A stretch of DNA of 64,000 nucleotides from Streptomyces sp. CA-210063 (GCF_024612015.1 NZ_CP102512.1:186001-250000), one strand, 5' to 3'; shown: positions 1 through 8,293, counted from the first letter of the stretch. A program made the numbers and translations. Notes: a model not told the origin generated them from the letters alone.

Positions 1-198
1 GACTGCCTCGGTGTCGGGTTGTTCGAAGACGGTCCGCAGCAGCGTGGCCACCCAGGGCTGAGCCGACTTGGGAACCCGGCAGAGCAGGTTGCGGGCGTAA
101 TGGGTGCGGCATCTCTGCCACGAGGCGCCGGGCAGCACGGCGCCGATGGCGTCCACCAGGCCGGCGTGCGCGTCGGAGATGACGAGCTGGACGCCGGA
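1..198 (-). pseudogene. IS256-family transposase fragment
   Basis: The minus strand encodes part of a mutator-type (IS256) transposase, including VQLVISDAHAGL followed by LPGASWQRCRTHYARNLL. This is the segment around the second catalytic Asp and the Cys/His motif. It runs off the left edge of the window, and on its N-terminal side similarity stops abruptly at about 199, so the gene is broken here. It differs from the complete IS256 copy at 12535-13788. Confidence 0.75.
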
Positions 199-272
199 CT
201 GTCGACGTACTCCTGTGACTGCTCCACCGGGTACGGAGATATCTGCACCAGCGTGAGGGCGGGACGGTCAGG

Positions 273-887
273 TCATCTCGCGGGCATGGCGGGGGTGGGG
301 AGGTGAACCTCCAGCACGACTGCGGTGCCGGCCACGGTCCGGTCCTCGTGCATGTTGATCTGCTGGCCGGTTTTGACGTGCGTCCAGTGAGTGGGAGTGA
401 GGGGAACGAGGCGGACAGTGGCTCGGCCGCCAGGCTCCAGAACGGGCATGTCCTCAACCCAGAGCCCGGCGATACTCACCGAAGCGGCCCCGGTGGGTGA
501 GAGGTTCCCGATGTCCCACATGGGTCGCAGAACACCGTGACCGGAGATTGGTGTCTTGCGTCGGGCCTCCGTGGGTGGACGAAGCGTCAGATCCGCCCGG
601 ATCATTCCGTTTCGGATCTCGGAACGCCGCCAGTGGCACCAAGCCGCGCTCCGCTCAAGGCCGAGTTGCTCAGCCGCCTCGGCAAGCTGCTCCCAGAACG
701 TCAAGGGCAGCGGTTGCCCGTCTCCGAGCTCCTCCAGCAGGCTCAGAGCGATCTGCCATTCGTCGTGGGCGAGGTAGTCCCAGACGTCTGGCACCGAGAT
801 GTCGTTCTCGGTAGCGACCTCTTCCGGGACGAGGAGGGAAGCCGATTCGAGCAGCTCGGTGACATCCATGCAGTCATTGTCGACCAC
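273..887 (-). CDS. Conserved hypothetical protein, 204 aa
   Basis: A 204-residue soluble, acidic protein with no signal peptide or membrane segment. The N-terminal part (MDVTELLESAS, then VWDYLAHDEWQIALSLLEEL) looks like a conserved helical module of small Streptomyces hypothetical proteins; the C-terminal part is beta-rich. I do not recognise a catalytic motif. The start is uncertain: GTG at 887 or ATG at 869, neither with a strong Shine-Dalgarno. The 21-codon ORF just upstream (957-892) has a good ribosome-binding site and runs into this gene in the neighbouring frame. The two may have been one gene before a frameshift. Confidence 0.6.
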   Translation of the reverse strand: MVDNDCMDVTELLESASLLVPEEVATENDISVPDVWDYLAHDEWQIALSLLEELGDGQPLPLTFWEQLAEAAEQLGLERSAAWCHWRRSEIRNGMIRADLTLRPPTEARRKTPISGHGVLRPMWDIGNLSPTGAASVSIAGLWVEDMPVLEPGGRATVRLVPLTPTHWTHVKTGQQINMHEDRTVAGTAVVLEVHLPTPAMPAR

Positions 888-891
888 GTTG

Positions 892-957
892 TCAGGCTGC
901 GTCGTCCCGCTCTCGTTCGATGGCCTCGGGCAGTGCCGGAGCCTGGGGAAACGTCAT
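892..957 (-). other. 21-codon ORF with good ribosome-binding site (leader or detached N-terminus)
   Basis: ATG at 957 is preceded by AAGGAA at a suitable distance. It starts a 21-residue ORF (MTFPQAPALPEAIERERDDA and one more residue) whose stop lies 4 nt before the GTG at 887. The peptide has the composition of a normal N-terminus, so a frameshift that detached the start of the 273-887 gene is the simplest reading. A translated leader peptide is the alternative. Confidence 0.35.
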
Positions 958-1006
958 GGTCGAAAATTCCTTCGCGGGTCATGGAGGGCGCCGATAGGCT
1001 CGACGG

Positions 1007-1297
1007 GTGATCAATTTGGAAGTGCGTGGAGACAGCGGAAAGGCCGTGGCCCGCGCCGAGGCCGGCGTGGATTGGATGGTCGGCTTCCCGGATTTGAGTG
1101 CGCTGGATTTCCCGATGCTCTGGGCCCTGACTCCTTATGGCGATGCGGTCTTCAACCAGCGGCAGATTCCGCTGCTGCTGGCCGAGCTCGACCGGATTCC
1201 CGCTGCCTGCGGTGGCGAATGGGTCGGGCAGGCCCGCGAGTTGTGCCAGGTCGTCGAGCGCGGGACGCACCTGTATCTGTGGTTCGTCGGCGACTGA
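1007..1297 (+). CDS. Small conserved hypothetical protein, 96 aa
   Basis: A 96-residue protein starting with GTG at 1007, divergent from the 273-957 genes with about 50 bp between starts. It has the look of a conserved actinobacterial protein (motifs LDFPMLWALTPYGDAVFN and LYLWFVGD) with an even, acidic composition and no signal or membrane segment. I do not recognise the family. Its position among small immunity-like proteins and transposase debris is the only context. Confidence 0.55.
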   Translation: MINLEVRGDSGKAVARAEAGVDWMVGFPDLSALDFPMLWALTPYGDAVFNQRQIPLLLAELDRIPAACGGEWVGQARELCQVVERGTHLYLWFVGD

Positions 1298-1338
1298 CCG
1301 CGGTCAGTCTTCCGTCAACTTCCTTGTTGCCGTTGATG

Positions 1339-1635
1339 GCCAAGATGGCGATCTTCCTGCGGGCCTGCGGTCTCACCGATGCGTCATTCGACCTTTGCGA
1401 CCAGGCGGATGCCATTCAGCGGATCATGCTGACGGAAGTCGTGCGGGCAAGGACATGGCGCAAGCTGGGGGATCCCGGGCAGACCGCAGCGGCGTTCGAG
1501 CGCGCTCTCACCCTGGACCCGACCGCCTGGTCGCTGCATCTCGACCTGGCCGACCTACGTGCCGAACAGGGCGACTTCACCACCGCGGTCCAGCTCATCG
1601 ACCAGGGGTGGAGCACGAGCCGACCGAGGTCACCT
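1339..1635 (+). pseudogene. TPR-repeat protein fragment
   Basis: The plus strand encodes about 100 residues with tetratricopeptide features: KLGDPGQTAAAFERALTLDP, then WSLHLDLADLRAEQGDFTTA. It lacks its own credible start. The open frame continues upstream, but only as non-protein-like sequence. At the 3' side it runs into an IS-end-like sequence at about 1639 and loses similarity. It is most likely the C-terminal remnant of a larger TPR regulator or ATPase, truncated by insertion. Confidence 0.45.
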
Positions 1636-1638
1636 GTC

Positions 1639-1686
1639 GGCGTACGACTGAACGTGCTCAACCCCGTACAGGTGAACGTGCTCAGT
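1639..1686 (-). repeat. IS terminal-repeat-like sequence, copy 1
   Basis: Read on the minus strand this gives ACTGAGCACGTTCACCTGTA followed by a second GAGCACGTTC, with CGCCGACAGG further in. A related sequence (ACTGAGCACGTTCGTCTGTA) lies at 3287-3331 in inverted orientation. The internal GAGCAC reiterations resemble multi-repeat IS21-type ends, but I cannot assign the family. No transposase gene lies next to it. Confidence 0.4.
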
Positions 1687-1759
1687 TGATGATGCGCTGA
1701 CCACGGGTTCTCGTCAGTCCGCAATGGACGGTCGACAGCGTCAGACGGCCGAGCACTTC

Positions 1760-2683
1760 TCATGCCACCTTGATGACAACCTTGCCCGAGGTGTGACCGT
1801 TCTCGACGGTGGCAAGGGCGGCCGGGGCGTCGGAGAGCGGATGGACCGCGGTGATTACGGGTGCGAGGAGTCCGTCGAGGGCCAGCCGGGCCGACCGCTC
1901 CAGGTTCTCGCGGTCGACGCGACGCTCGACGAAACGCCCACCGAGATCGGGCACAGACATATCACCCACAGCGATGACGTTGCGGGGATCCTGGGCCAGC
2001 GGAGCGACCGTCCGCAGCGAGGTGCCTCCGGCCAGGTCGACGATCCCGTCGAAGCCGTCCGGAACCAGCTCGCGTGCCGCGGCGGCGACGTCCTCGGCGG
2101 TGTAGTCGATGAACCGCACCCCGATGGCCTCGGCGTGCTCGCGTTTGGCGGTACTCCCGGTGCCGATCACACGCAGCTCGCGCCCGATAGCCAGCCGGGC
2201 GACGGCGAGGCCGACCCCGCCCCCGACTCCGTTGACCAGGACCGTGGCACCGGCCGGGAGGCTGAGCTGGTCGAGCACGTCCACCGCGGTCGTCCCGGCT
2301 ACTGGCAGCGTTGCCGCCACGGTCGCGGACAGACCCTCCGGGATGCGCGCGGTGTTCGGCGCGGACAGCACCGTCGTCTCGGCGTAGGTGCCGCCACCGG
2401 TGAGTGCGAAGCCGAAGACCGCGTCACCCACCTCGAGCCCGTTGACGTCCTCGCCCCGGGCGAGAACGGTTCCGGCTGCCTCCATGCCCAGCACGCGGGG
2501 AAACGGACGCCCACCGTCGAGCCCGTCGACCAGACCCGAGCGCAGAAGGTGGTCGAGGGGATTCACGCCGGCGACGTCGACCTGGATCAGTACCTCGCCG
2601 CGACCGGGGACGGGATCGGGACGATCGAAGAACTCCTGCACCTCGGGCCCGCCATACCTGCCGAAACCCCACGCCTGCCCCAT
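1760..2683 (-). CDS. Zinc-free MDR-family NADP(H) oxidoreductase (quinone reductase-like)
   Basis: A 307-residue medium-chain reductase. The N-terminal GroES-like half (GEVLIQVDVAGVNPLDHLLR) is followed by a Rossmann domain with a glycine-rich NADP loop (LVNGVGGGVGLAVA, about residues 148-161). The C-terminus SGKVVIKVA is typical of the family. No structural or catalytic zinc ligands are evident, as in quinone/enone reductases. The MerR gene lies just upstream in the same direction, and a MerR-type dyad sits in the 106-bp gap, so the enzyme is probably induced by the MerR protein's ligand. Substrate unknown. Confidence 0.85.
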   Translation of the reverse strand: MGQAWGFGRYGGPEVQEFFDRPDPVPGRGEVLIQVDVAGVNPLDHLLRSGLVDGLDGGRPFPRVLGMEAAGTVLARGEDVNGLEVGDAVFGFALTGGGTYAETTVLSAPNTARIPEGLSATVAATLPVAGTTAVDVLDQLSLPAGATVLVNGVGGGVGLAVARLAIGRELRVIGTGSTAKREHAEAIGVRFIDYTAEDVAAAARELVPDGFDGIVDLAGGTSLRTVAPLAQDPRNVIAVGDMSVPDLGGRFVERRVDRENLERSARLALDGLLAPVITAVHPLSDAPAALATVENGHTSGKVVIKVA

Positions 2684-2733
2684 CTTCCGCCGCCTCTCGT
2701 ATGACCGACCCGGTGATTCCGGGCGTAGTCGCC

Positions 2734-2765
2734 ATCCTCACCTCTGACATTGATGTGAGGGGCAA
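2734..2765 (-). promoter_or_regulatory. Putative MerR-type promoter/operator
   Basis: CCTCAC (2736-2741) and GTGAGG (2755-2760) form a perfect 6-bp dyad 13 bp apart. On the minus strand a TTGCCC -35-like hexamer (2765-2760) and a GAGGAT -10-like hexamer (2739-2734) are about 20 bp apart. That is the over-long spacing typical of MerR-activated promoters. It lies between the MerR gene and the oxidoreductase gene it would control. Confidence 0.45.
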
Positions 2766-2789
2766 CCGGCTGAGATGCAGATCACAGCA

Positions 2790-3185
2790 TCAGGCCGACT
2801 GCGCCACCGGTTCCGGGGCCGTGGACAGCTCCGCCCGGTGTCGGCTGTTGGCCCTGATCAGCACGTCGAGTGCATCCCGGGTCTCGATCAGGTGCGCAAT
2901 GTCGGCGTCGATCCGGTCGCGCTCGCGCATCATCGCCGTGAACGTCTCCTCGGCGACGCCCAGGTCACCCGGGACGTCCACACACGGCAGCACAGTCGCG
3001 ATCACCCTGCTGGACATACCCGCGTCGAACAGCTGTCGGATGAGTGACACGCGCTGGACCGCAGCATCGGAATAGTGACGCTGCCCCGCGTCGGAGCGTG
3101 AGCTGGTCAGCAGGCCCTGCTCTTCGTAGTACCGCAGTGAGCGCGGACTCACGCCCGTGCGCTTGGACAACTCGCCTATCCGCAT
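2790..3185 (-). CDS. MerR-family transcriptional regulator
   Basis: A 131-residue regulator. The N-terminal winged-helix motif MRIGELSKRTGVSPRSLRYY is at residues 1-20, followed by EEQGLLTSSRSDAGQRHYSD and a helical dimerisation region (MMRERDRIDADIAHLIETRD). The start at 3185 is chosen because the canonical MerR N-terminus begins there; longer in-frame starts upstream give an arginine-rich, non-homologous extension. No metal-binding cysteines are seen, so it is more like the small MDR/aldehyde-responsive MerR group. It probably controls the oxidoreductase directly downstream. Confidence 0.85.
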   Translation of the reverse strand: MRIGELSKRTGVSPRSLRYYEEQGLLTSSRSDAGQRHYSDAAVQRVSLIRQLFDAGMSSRVIATVLPCVDVPGDLGVAEETFTAMMRERDRIDADIAHLIETRDALDVLIRANSRHRAELSTAPEPVAQSA

Positions 3186-3286
3186 CCCTGAGAGCCTACG
3201 CCCGCGTGCTCCAGGTTCAGACCGCCGTCGAGTCATGGACGCTCGCGGACACCCCCACGGCCGCAGGGTTGTCCTCCCAATCCCAC

Positions 3287-3331
3287 GACTGAGCACGTTC
3301 GTCTGTACACGCCTGAGCACTTTTCTCGGTG
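3287..3331 (+). repeat. IS terminal-repeat-like sequence, copy 2
   Basis: ACTGAGCACGTTCGTCTGTA followed by CTGAGCAC and GCGCCGACAT. It mirrors copy 1 at 1639-1686, so the oxidoreductase-MerR cassette lies between two end-like sequences that both point outwards. Confidence 0.4.
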
Positions 3332-3592
3332 CGCCGACATCACCCTTCGAGCGGCAGGGGCTGCCTACCGCGCCCGGTTCACGGGCTCCCCCGACGACCT
3401 GCGCGAACTCATCGCACTGGCGCCGCACCTACCAAACGACTCGTACCGGGGCCTGCTCCCACGCCTGTGCTGGCCCCGCCCTGCCCGCCGAACTCATCGC
3501 CGAGGCTCGCCGCTTCCGGAACAGCTGACGCAAGGCTCCCCGGGCAGCGGCCGATGGCGAGTCGCGGCCGTGTCCGAACACCGGGGTGTGCG
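3332..3592. other. Gap with degraded coding sequence
   Basis: No intact gene. Around 3345-3450 one plus frame reads YRARFTGSPDDLRELIALAP, and a second frame ends PAELIAEARRFRNS at 3528. Together they look like one small protein broken by a frameshift. I cannot assign a family. Confidence 0.3.
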
Positions 3593-4186
3593 TCAGGAGC
3601 CGTCGCGATCGGCTTCCGGAAGGAGTTGGACCACGCCCACCCAAGGGAACTCGTCACGCTTGTGGAATGCGCGGATCCGCCATCGTCCAGCGGCAATGGG
3701 GACCGGAGCTTCATCGGGCTGGCCTCCGCCAGCAGGGTAGGGCACGCCCAGATCGCTCCCCGCCTCGGCTGAGTCCATGAGAACGGCCTGACCATCGGTC
3801 TCCCACGATCCGCAGTCCTCCCACGGGGTGGCGGGGTCACCCAGCAGGGCCTCGGCGGCAGCGAACAGTTCGACGTCGGAGTCGGCAGCGAGCCATCGCA
3901 GGAAGACCCTCTGCTCAGGCAGGTAGCAGGTCGTGGCAGGCTCATCGCCCAGCACCAGCGCGCACCTGCCGCCGCCGCGCAGGCCGGTCACCCCGGCGAA
4001 TTCCTCGACCGAGCACGCGCGGTCGTAGTCGTCTGGCTCGTCCGAGCCTCCGAGGATCACGCCGTCCTCGGTGCAGCCGCCCCACAAGTGCAACGCGGAT
4101 ACCGGGATGACGACCAGCGGGCCGCCCATGGATCCCACCCAGGCCAGATCACGCCCATGACGAGGGGTTTCGGGGTTGTCGCTCAT
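3593..4186 (-). CDS. Immunity protein 21 (Imm21)-like protein
   Basis: A 197-residue protein starting at 4186 (MSDNPETPRHGRDLAWVGSM). The motifs WVGSMGGPLVVIPVSALHLW, DYDRACSVEEFAGV and LVLGDEPATTCYLP match my memory of the Imm21 family, which is predicted to neutralise polymorphic toxins. The in-frame extension above 4186 belongs to a different, broken gene. No toxin gene is adjacent, so this looks like an orphan immunity gene. Family assignment is by recall of motifs. Confidence 0.7.
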   Translation of the reverse strand: MSDNPETPRHGRDLAWVGSMGGPLVVIPVSALHLWGGCTEDGVILGGSDEPDDYDRACSVEEFAGVTGLRGGGRCALVLGDEPATTCYLPEQRVFLRWLAADSDVELFAAAEALLGDPATPWEDCGSWETDGQAVLMDSAEAGSDLGVPYPAGGGQPDEAPVPIAAGRWRIRAFHKRDEFPWVGVVQLLPEADRDGS

Positions 4187-4214
4187 GCGGACATGGTGCC
4201 GTTGCCCAGTGACA

Positions 4215-4455
4215 ACCTCATGCGCCGGCCTGGACTGGAGGCTCCGCGTCGGGTGCTGGACGGGTCCAGAGCGTGAGTTCGCTGCTGGTGGCAACCGCGA
4301 GAGTTCGCCCAGTCGGCGAGAAGCCGGCGGCCCGGAGTAGTTGGAATCGAAGATGTGCCACCAGCGTTCGGCGTGCGGTCCGTTGTGGGGCATCCCTCCA
4401 TCGGCGGACAGCAGCACGCGATGGTGCGGCCACTCGGGGCTGACGACCTCCAGGC
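4215..4455 (-). pseudogene. WD40-like protein fragment, frameshifted
   Basis: Two minus-strand frames together read like one protein: RVLLSADGGMPHNGPHAERW in one and AAGFSPTGRTLAVATSSELT in the next. The second has the FSPxGRxLAxxxxxxLxLW signature of a WD40/beta-propeller blade. A frameshift near 4335 separates them and there is no usable start, so this is a remnant. Confidence 0.4.
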
Positions 4456-4570
4456 TCCAGCCGTCGAGGGTGGTGGAACCATCGCCAGGGCGGCGGCGCC
4501 GCGCTTCAGGCGCCCCGGGTGACCTTGATCCGCAGGCGGACGGTGACGAAGATCGACTCGATCGGGTCAT
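4455..4570 (-). pseudogene. IS256-family transposase scrap
   Basis: The minus strand reads DPIESIFVTVRLRIKVTRGA, nearly the same as the NPIESTFATVRLRTKVTRGA segment of the complete transposase at 12535-13788. An in-frame stop and frame changes follow at once. It contains the catalytic-Glu region of the family and nothing else. Confidence 0.6.
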
Positions 4571-4792
4571 CAGCACCACGTCGTATCCGTTCGGCAGCGG
4601 CGGTGCCACCAGGGCGACTTCGTCCCTGGACCGCATACGCCGCACCGGCTCTCGCGCTGGTCCTCTTCCCCGGGCTCGGTGCGCAAACGCACGTACATTG
4701 GTCCTGCGACGGGGACTACAGCCGTACGTGGGCCGGCTGTCCCCACGCTTGCAGCTCTCCCAGCGGCCGCAGCCGAGGCTGCGGAACGGCGG

Positions 4793-5068
4793 CTACTGCC
4801 ACGGCCGCAGCGCGTCCAGACGCTCCAGCAGACGCCGCAGGAAGTCCCGGATCGACGGCTCGTCATGCGGCTGCCAGGACAGGTCTTCCGCCCAGGCAAC
4901 CGCGGCGAGGGCCGCCTCGATCCCCGCGTACTGCTTCTCGACGGTGAGGTCGTAGAGAGGCCGCTCAAAGATCATGCGGGCGATGCGCTCGACTTCCTCG
5001 TCGCTCAACTCCCGGCTGAACTGCAGGCAGTAAAGGATCGCTACGACCACCCCGAGACGCATGCGCAC
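4793..5068 (-). CDS. Small conserved hypothetical protein, 91 aa
   Basis: A 91-residue protein: a short hydrophobic N-terminus (LGVVVAILYCLQF), then a strongly charged helical part (SDEEVERIARMIFERP, RDFLRRLLERLDALRPW). The charge pattern and helix periodicity argue for a real gene. No clear Shine-Dalgarno precedes either ATG (5068 or 5062). Function unknown; surrounding sequence is decayed. Confidence 0.45.
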   Translation of the reverse strand: MRMRLGVVVAILYCLQFSRELSDEEVERIARMIFERPLYDLTVEKQYAGIEAALAAVAWAEDLSWQPHDEPSIRDFLRRLLERLDALRPWQ

Positions 5069-5200
5069 AGTATGACGGCGCGACTGTTGCCCGGGCTGTA
5101 CGCGAAGGCTGGCTCTTTTCCCTTCCCGCCCCCACGACTTGGCCGACAGGCGTGAGTAGCGGGTACGGCAGCAAGCTGCCTAGCCGGTGTCTTGGGGGAG

Positions 5201-5371
5201 TCAAGCGTCGGGGTTGCAGGTCAGGAGTTGCTCGATGAGCAGGCGGCGGACCTTCGCGTTCGGTCGGCGGTGGTGAGTGAGCCAGGAGTCCAGGAGCTGC
5301 CAGGCGTGGAAGCAGCTGAGGACGTACAGGGCCATGCCGATGGGACGCAGTGCGCCCAGGCCCGCGCTCGG
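5201..5371 (-). pseudogene. C-terminal fragment of unknown protein
   Basis: The minus strand encodes ALRPIGMALYVLSCFHAWQL followed by DSWLTHHRRPNAKVRRLLIE and a stop at 5201. It has the composition of a genuine C-terminus but no credible start. The plus-strand hydrolase fragment begins immediately beyond it. Family not recognised; a transposase tail is possible. Confidence 0.3.
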
Positions 5372-5373
5372 GT

Positions 5374-5590
5374 CGCGAAGATCGACGCTCCCATGCTGCT
5401 GCACGTCGGTTCAGACGACCCACCATCCCAGCCGCCCAGGCCGCGGCCATCGACGCGGCCCTGAGCGCGGCCGAGGTCGACTTCGAGAGCTACGTGTTCC
5501 GGGGCCCATCGGCGGCCGGGCACGCCTTCGCCTGCGACGCCCGCCGGCGACTGTACGTCGAGGAAAGCGCGCGCACGGCGTGGCAGCACC
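5374..5590 (+). pseudogene. Dienelactone hydrolase-family C-terminal fragment
   Basis: The plus strand reads VAKIDAPMLLHVGSDD. After a frame change near 5420 it continues IPAAQAAAIDAALSAAEVDF, then AGHAFACDARRRLYVEESAR. This is the C-terminal third of a dienelactone hydrolase-type alpha/beta hydrolase, including the catalytic Asp (SDD) and His (GHAF) region. The nucleophile region is absent. A second small fragment (ITHIAALARDAGRTDASDTE) follows to about 5700. Confidence 0.55.
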
Positions 5591-5743
5591 CTGATCACCC
5601 ATATCGCGGCGCTCGCCCGCGACGCCGGCCGCACCGATGCCAGCGACACCGAGGGCGAAGACGTGCGCATCGCGTCCGTCGGCCAGCTGTCCGTCATCTT
5701 GCCAATGGCGACGTGCGGATGGTGTGGCGCGCTCGTGGCCAGG

Positions 5744-6844
5744 CTAGGCGCGCCTCAGCGTGGGCATGAGGCGGAGCGCGTTGTCGCGGTTGATGCCGCG
5801 ACGTTGGCGGTCGGTGAGGACGGGGTCGGTCTCGATGGCCGGTACCGTGAAGTCGGTGATGATGTCGGCGGAGGCGGCCGGCCAGTCGGTGCCGAAGAGG
5901 ATCCGGTTGGCACCGGCGGTGGCCACCAGAGTGCCCGAGGGGGCCAGCGGGCCCGCCGTGTCGTAGTAGAAGCGGTGGAGATAGTCCTGTACACGGGCGG
6001 CATCGAGAGGCGGGGTGCAGAAGTCGCCGAAGGCCTTCATGCGGGTGGCGATCTGAGGGAGGAATCCGCCGGCGTGTGGCAGGACGACTGACAGGTGCGG
6101 GTGGCGGTCGAGTGTCCTGGTACGGATCAGGTTCACAGCGGCACGCGTGGTATCCAGCAGGAAATCGCACATGAAGTTCGGAATTCCCGGGACGGTGGGG
6201 GCGCCGGGTGGTCCGCCCGGGAGGTCGAGCGGGTGGGTGAAAAGGACCGTGGCGCGTTCGTCGAGTTCTGCGAGGAAACGGTCGTACGAGGGATCACCGA
6301 GGTAGACGCCGTTGTAGTTGGCTTTCACGCTGACTCCAACGGCACCGAGTTCGTCGAAGGCGCGTTGGAGAGCCCACGTGGTCACTTCGGGATAGTCCAG
6401 GACAGCAGGGCCGAGGATGGCGAAACGGTCCGGGTGTACGGCCACCAAGTCGGTCAGTGCCTCGAAGACGATAGTGAGACCCTCCCTGGCCTGCGCCGCG
6501 GAGCGGTACCGGTCCTGCATGGTCGGGTTGAGGACCGCGGTTGCGATTCCCACCCGGTCCATCAGCGCCAGAGTGGATTCCAGATCCCAACGCGCCCACC
6601 ACTGCAGCTCCTGCCGCAGCACCAGCCCCTCACGCTCGGCCCAGTCAACCCATGCCGGAGCGGTGAAATGGTGGTGGACGTCAATCCTTGCCCGGCTGGC
6701 GTCATCACCGCTCACCGCTCCCGGCAGTACCGCTTCCCCTCTGGCCAGAGCACTGGACCCGCCCGTGGCAGCGACGGTGGTCGCTACCGCCCCACCGGTG
6801 ATGAGCAGACTGCGCCGACTCATGGCCTGGGTCGATTCCGACAT
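5744..6844 (-). CDS. Exported (Tat) amidohydrolase, ACMSD-like
   Basis: A 366-residue metal-dependent hydrolase of the amidohydrolase-2 group. The N-terminus has a twin-arginine signal (MSRRSLLITGG, then an Ala-rich stretch to about residue 35), so export by Tat is expected. The metal-binding motif DVHHHF is at residues 55-60. A later His lies in VLPHAGGFLPQ and the catalytic Asp in FGTDWPAA. Length and motif order match decarboxylase/hydrolase relatives of aminocarboxymuconate-semialdehyde decarboxylase. Tat export is less usual for that group. It stands alone, so the substrate cannot be inferred. Confidence 0.85.
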   Translation of the reverse strand: MSESTQAMSRRSLLITGGAVATTVAATGGSSALARGEAVLPGAVSGDDASRARIDVHHHFTAPAWVDWAEREGLVLRQELQWWARWDLESTLALMDRVGIATAVLNPTMQDRYRSAAQAREGLTIVFEALTDLVAVHPDRFAILGPAVLDYPEVTTWALQRAFDELGAVGVSVKANYNGVYLGDPSYDRFLAELDERATVLFTHPLDLPGGPPGAPTVPGIPNFMCDFLLDTTRAAVNLIRTRTLDRHPHLSVVLPHAGGFLPQIATRMKAFGDFCTPPLDAARVQDYLHRFYYDTAGPLAPSGTLVATAGANRILFGTDWPAASADIITDFTVPAIETDPVLTDRQRRGINRDNALRLMPTLRRA

Positions 6845-7274
6845 CCGCGTATCCCATCCGTAGCGCCATCAGCTTGCCGCACCACGATGGCCCGGCGACG
6901 GGCCCACGATCGCCACGGCTTGCCCTGTTCGAGTTCGGTTACGTCGAACGGACGCGGTCCAGAGGGAGAAGCCTCGCCAGTTCGCGCCGTTATCCGGTTT
7001 CAGACGGACGCCCCCGTGCCGACCGCCGATAGACAGCGGATACGCGGATGTACCCTCCCCCCGGTTCCATGGCCCTCACCACCGCGGTGCCCGCCGAGTT
7101 CGCCGGCGGTGTCCGCAACCGTTCCAGCTCTGAACCCCGCTCGCTGTCCGGCACCCAGCAGTTCTGAGGATCCGTCAAAAGAGCGGTGTAACTGAGCTAG
7201 GGCATGTGTGATGTTGCGATCAGTCTTCGGGTTCCCGTCCCCGTGCACAGACGGGATCCGGTAAGACGCTGCGC
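6845..7274. other. Gap upstream of IS5 element
   Basis: No recognisable gene. The short plus ORF at 7070-7168 (MALTTAVPAEFAGGVRNRSS) has no supporting context. The left end of the IS5 element should lie within about 100 bp of 7275, but I could not match it to a right-end repeat. Confidence 0.3.
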
Positions 7275-8293
7275 GTGACGCGCAGGCAACTCACCGACAA
7301 ACAGTGGAAGTTGATCGAGCCCTACCTGCCGGTCGGCGGGTTCGGCCCGTACCTCGAGCGGCTACGGGAGCAGTTCGAGGGGGTGATCTGGCGGTTCCGG
7401 TCCGGCGCTCAGTGGCGGGAGATGCCCCATGAGTTCGGTCCTGGGCCGACGGTCTACGGCCGCTTCCGGGTCTGGAGGGACGCCGGCGTCTTCGCCACGC
7501 TGCTGGAAGGCCTGATTGCCGAGGCCGCCCGCCAGGGGAAGACTGACTTGTCCCTGGTCAGCGTCGACTCCACTACCGCCCGCGCCCACCACGACGCCGC
7601 CGGGATGCGCATCGGCAAGGAGGTCATGGACGCCTTTGAGGAAGCCGCCGCCGAGCAGGAGCAGGCCCGGCAAAAGGGGGCGGCCCGCAGGAGCAGAACG
7701 GGCAGGAAAGCAGTGAAGACCCCGAGCAGGACGAGCGGCGACACATCCGGCGACGGCGCAAACTCCGCTTGAAGCAAGCCCTGCTCGGCAGGTCCCGGGG
7801 TGGGCTGACCAGCAAGATTCATCTCGCCGCAGACCGCAAGTGCCGTCCGCTGTCACTCGTCCTGACCGCAGGCCAGGCCGCCGACAGCCCGCAGTTCGTC
7901 CGCGTGCTGCAGAAGGTGCGGGTCCGTCTGCCCGTCGGCCGTCCCCGCACCCGGCCCGACGCGGTCGCCGCAGACAAGGCCTACTCGTCCCGTGGTAGCC
8001 GTTCCTACCTGCGGAAACGCAACATCAAGGCGGTCATCCCGGAGAAGAAGGACCAAGCCGCCAACCGGAAGAAGAAGGGCAGCGGGGACGGCCGGCCCAC
8101 AAGCCATGACGCCGGTCTTTACAAGGAGCGGAACACCGTCGAACGCCTGATCAACAAGCTGAAGGCCTGGCGGGGCATCGCGAGCCGCTACGACAAGACG
8201 CCCGAGTGCTACCTCGCTGGCCTCCACCTCCGCGCCTCGATGATCTCGATGATCTGGATCAACGACCTCCTGCAGGCAACTGGTTGTGACTGA
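7275..8293 (+). CDS. IS5-family transposase, OrfAB by -1 frameshift
   Basis: Two overlapping frames make one DDE transposase. OrfA (7275-7772, GTG start) carries LTDKQWKLIEPYLP and the first catalytic Asp (VSVDSTTARAHHD). OrfB, open through the TTG at 7769 to 8293, has the second Asp (AADKAYSS) and the Glu (ERNTVERLINKLK). OrfB's frame is open back past the A_AAG_GGG heptamer at 7673-7679. A -1 slip there gives a continuous basic linker (RRHIRRRRKLRLKQALLG). All catalytic residues are present, so this copy may be active. Terminal repeats were not found. Confidence 0.85.
7673..7679 (+). promoter_or_regulatory. Putative -1 programmed frameshift site (A_AAG_GGG)
   Basis: In the OrfA frame the bases read A AAG GGG, an X_XXY_YYZ heptamer inside a longer A4G5 run. 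The -1 frame is open from here to the OrfB stop, with plausible transposase linker sequence. That fits the frameshift strategy known in IS5-family members. Confidence 0.5.

Noticed and set aside
799..1689. Long plus-strand frame spanning the gaps around two minus/plus genes
   Set aside because: Only its last part (about 1339-1635) has TPR features; the rest is the antisense or shifted shadow of the 273-957 and 1007-1297 genes.
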